Part shown: positions 63,893 to 64,000 of the stretch, piece by piece
Position numbering within the stretch: position 1 is the first letter of the stretch
How the letters are laid out: each line of letters opens with the position of its first letter
NCBI RefSeq assembly: GCF_037414475.1
Contig: NZ_CP147913.1
Coordinates: 3,348,001-3,412,000, forward strand
DNA from: Myxococcus stipitatus
Lineage (GTDB): Bacteria > Myxococcota > Myxococcia > Myxococcales > Myxococcaceae
Direction of reading: 5' to 3'
DNA length: 64,000 nucleotides
Notes under the pieces: generated by a model
The model's input: only the letters and a program-made list of their open reading frames with translations
Told to the model about the DNA's origin: nothing
Databases searched by the model: none
Program-made: the position numbers and the translations under genes

Positions 63893-64000
63893 GAAACCTC
63901 CCAGCAATGTGGGCAGGGGTGTACTACAGGCTCCCGGCTGGGTGCGAGTGGGCTCCCCCGGCTGGTTTCCGACCATTCGTGGACACCGAGACCCACCTTC

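Overview
The window is high-GC DNA with dense, often overlapping genes and many lipoprotein, Ser/Thr-kinase and sigma-54-activator genes. A complete myxobacterial carB-type light-regulated carotenoid operon ending in carA-carH (34704-45063, minus strand) identifies the source as a myxobacterium of the Cystobacterineae, probably Myxococcus or a close relative. This assignment rests on gene order and family recognition only; no database search was run.

Layout. 1-3945 is the 3' part of a tryptophan/kynurenine catabolic operon: ACMSD (cut by the window edge), kynureninase, kynurenine 3-monooxygenase and an SDR-fold protein lacking the usual catalytic Tyr/Lys. 3967-4815 is a lipoprotein gene. 4820-12803 is a module bounded by two inverted copies of a ~110-bp IS5-like transposase remnant. 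It carries a PPK2 kinase and, divergently, a four-gene efflux operon (outer-membrane factor, membrane-fusion protein, double-ATPase ABC transporter, ABC permease). A 17-bp direct repeat lies outside both IS remnants. 13485-15652 carries a kynurenine-formamidase-like hydrolase and a secreted acetamidase/formamidase. 16845-19564 holds a glutamine synthetase and a convergent amino-acid permease whose stop codons overlap.

19754-24561 is a tandem array of three paralogous lipoproteins of unknown function. 24820-31941 holds two small exported proteins, then an FHA-sigma54 activator directly followed by a 1350-residue kinase/nSTAND ATPase/FGE-like protein. 32121-34747 carries an ADYC-motif lipoprotein and a beta-propeller protein.

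34704-45063 is the carotenoid operon, in the order crtE-crtIa-crtB-crtD-crtC-glycosyltransferase-crtYc-crtYd-acyltransferase-carA-carH. The genes are translationally coupled, and a recognisable promoter and CarA/CarH-type operator lie just upstream. The products would build geranylgeranyl-PP, phytoene, desaturated and hydrated carotenoids, cyclised ends, and glycosylated/acylated esters. The two B12-domain MerR repressors close the light-control loop. A divergent cysteine-free redoxin-like protein, a TIGR01777 epimerase and an esterase follow.

47830-63892 is a surface and signalling region. It contains a lipoprotein with 28 RCC1 repeats, a membrane metallophosphoesterase, a 1507-residue amidohydrolase/lamin-tail lipoprotein, a membrane Ser/Thr kinase, an ATP-grasp protein, a CBM48-like esterase lipoprotein and a small lipoprotein. 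No tRNA, rRNA or CRISPR array was seen.
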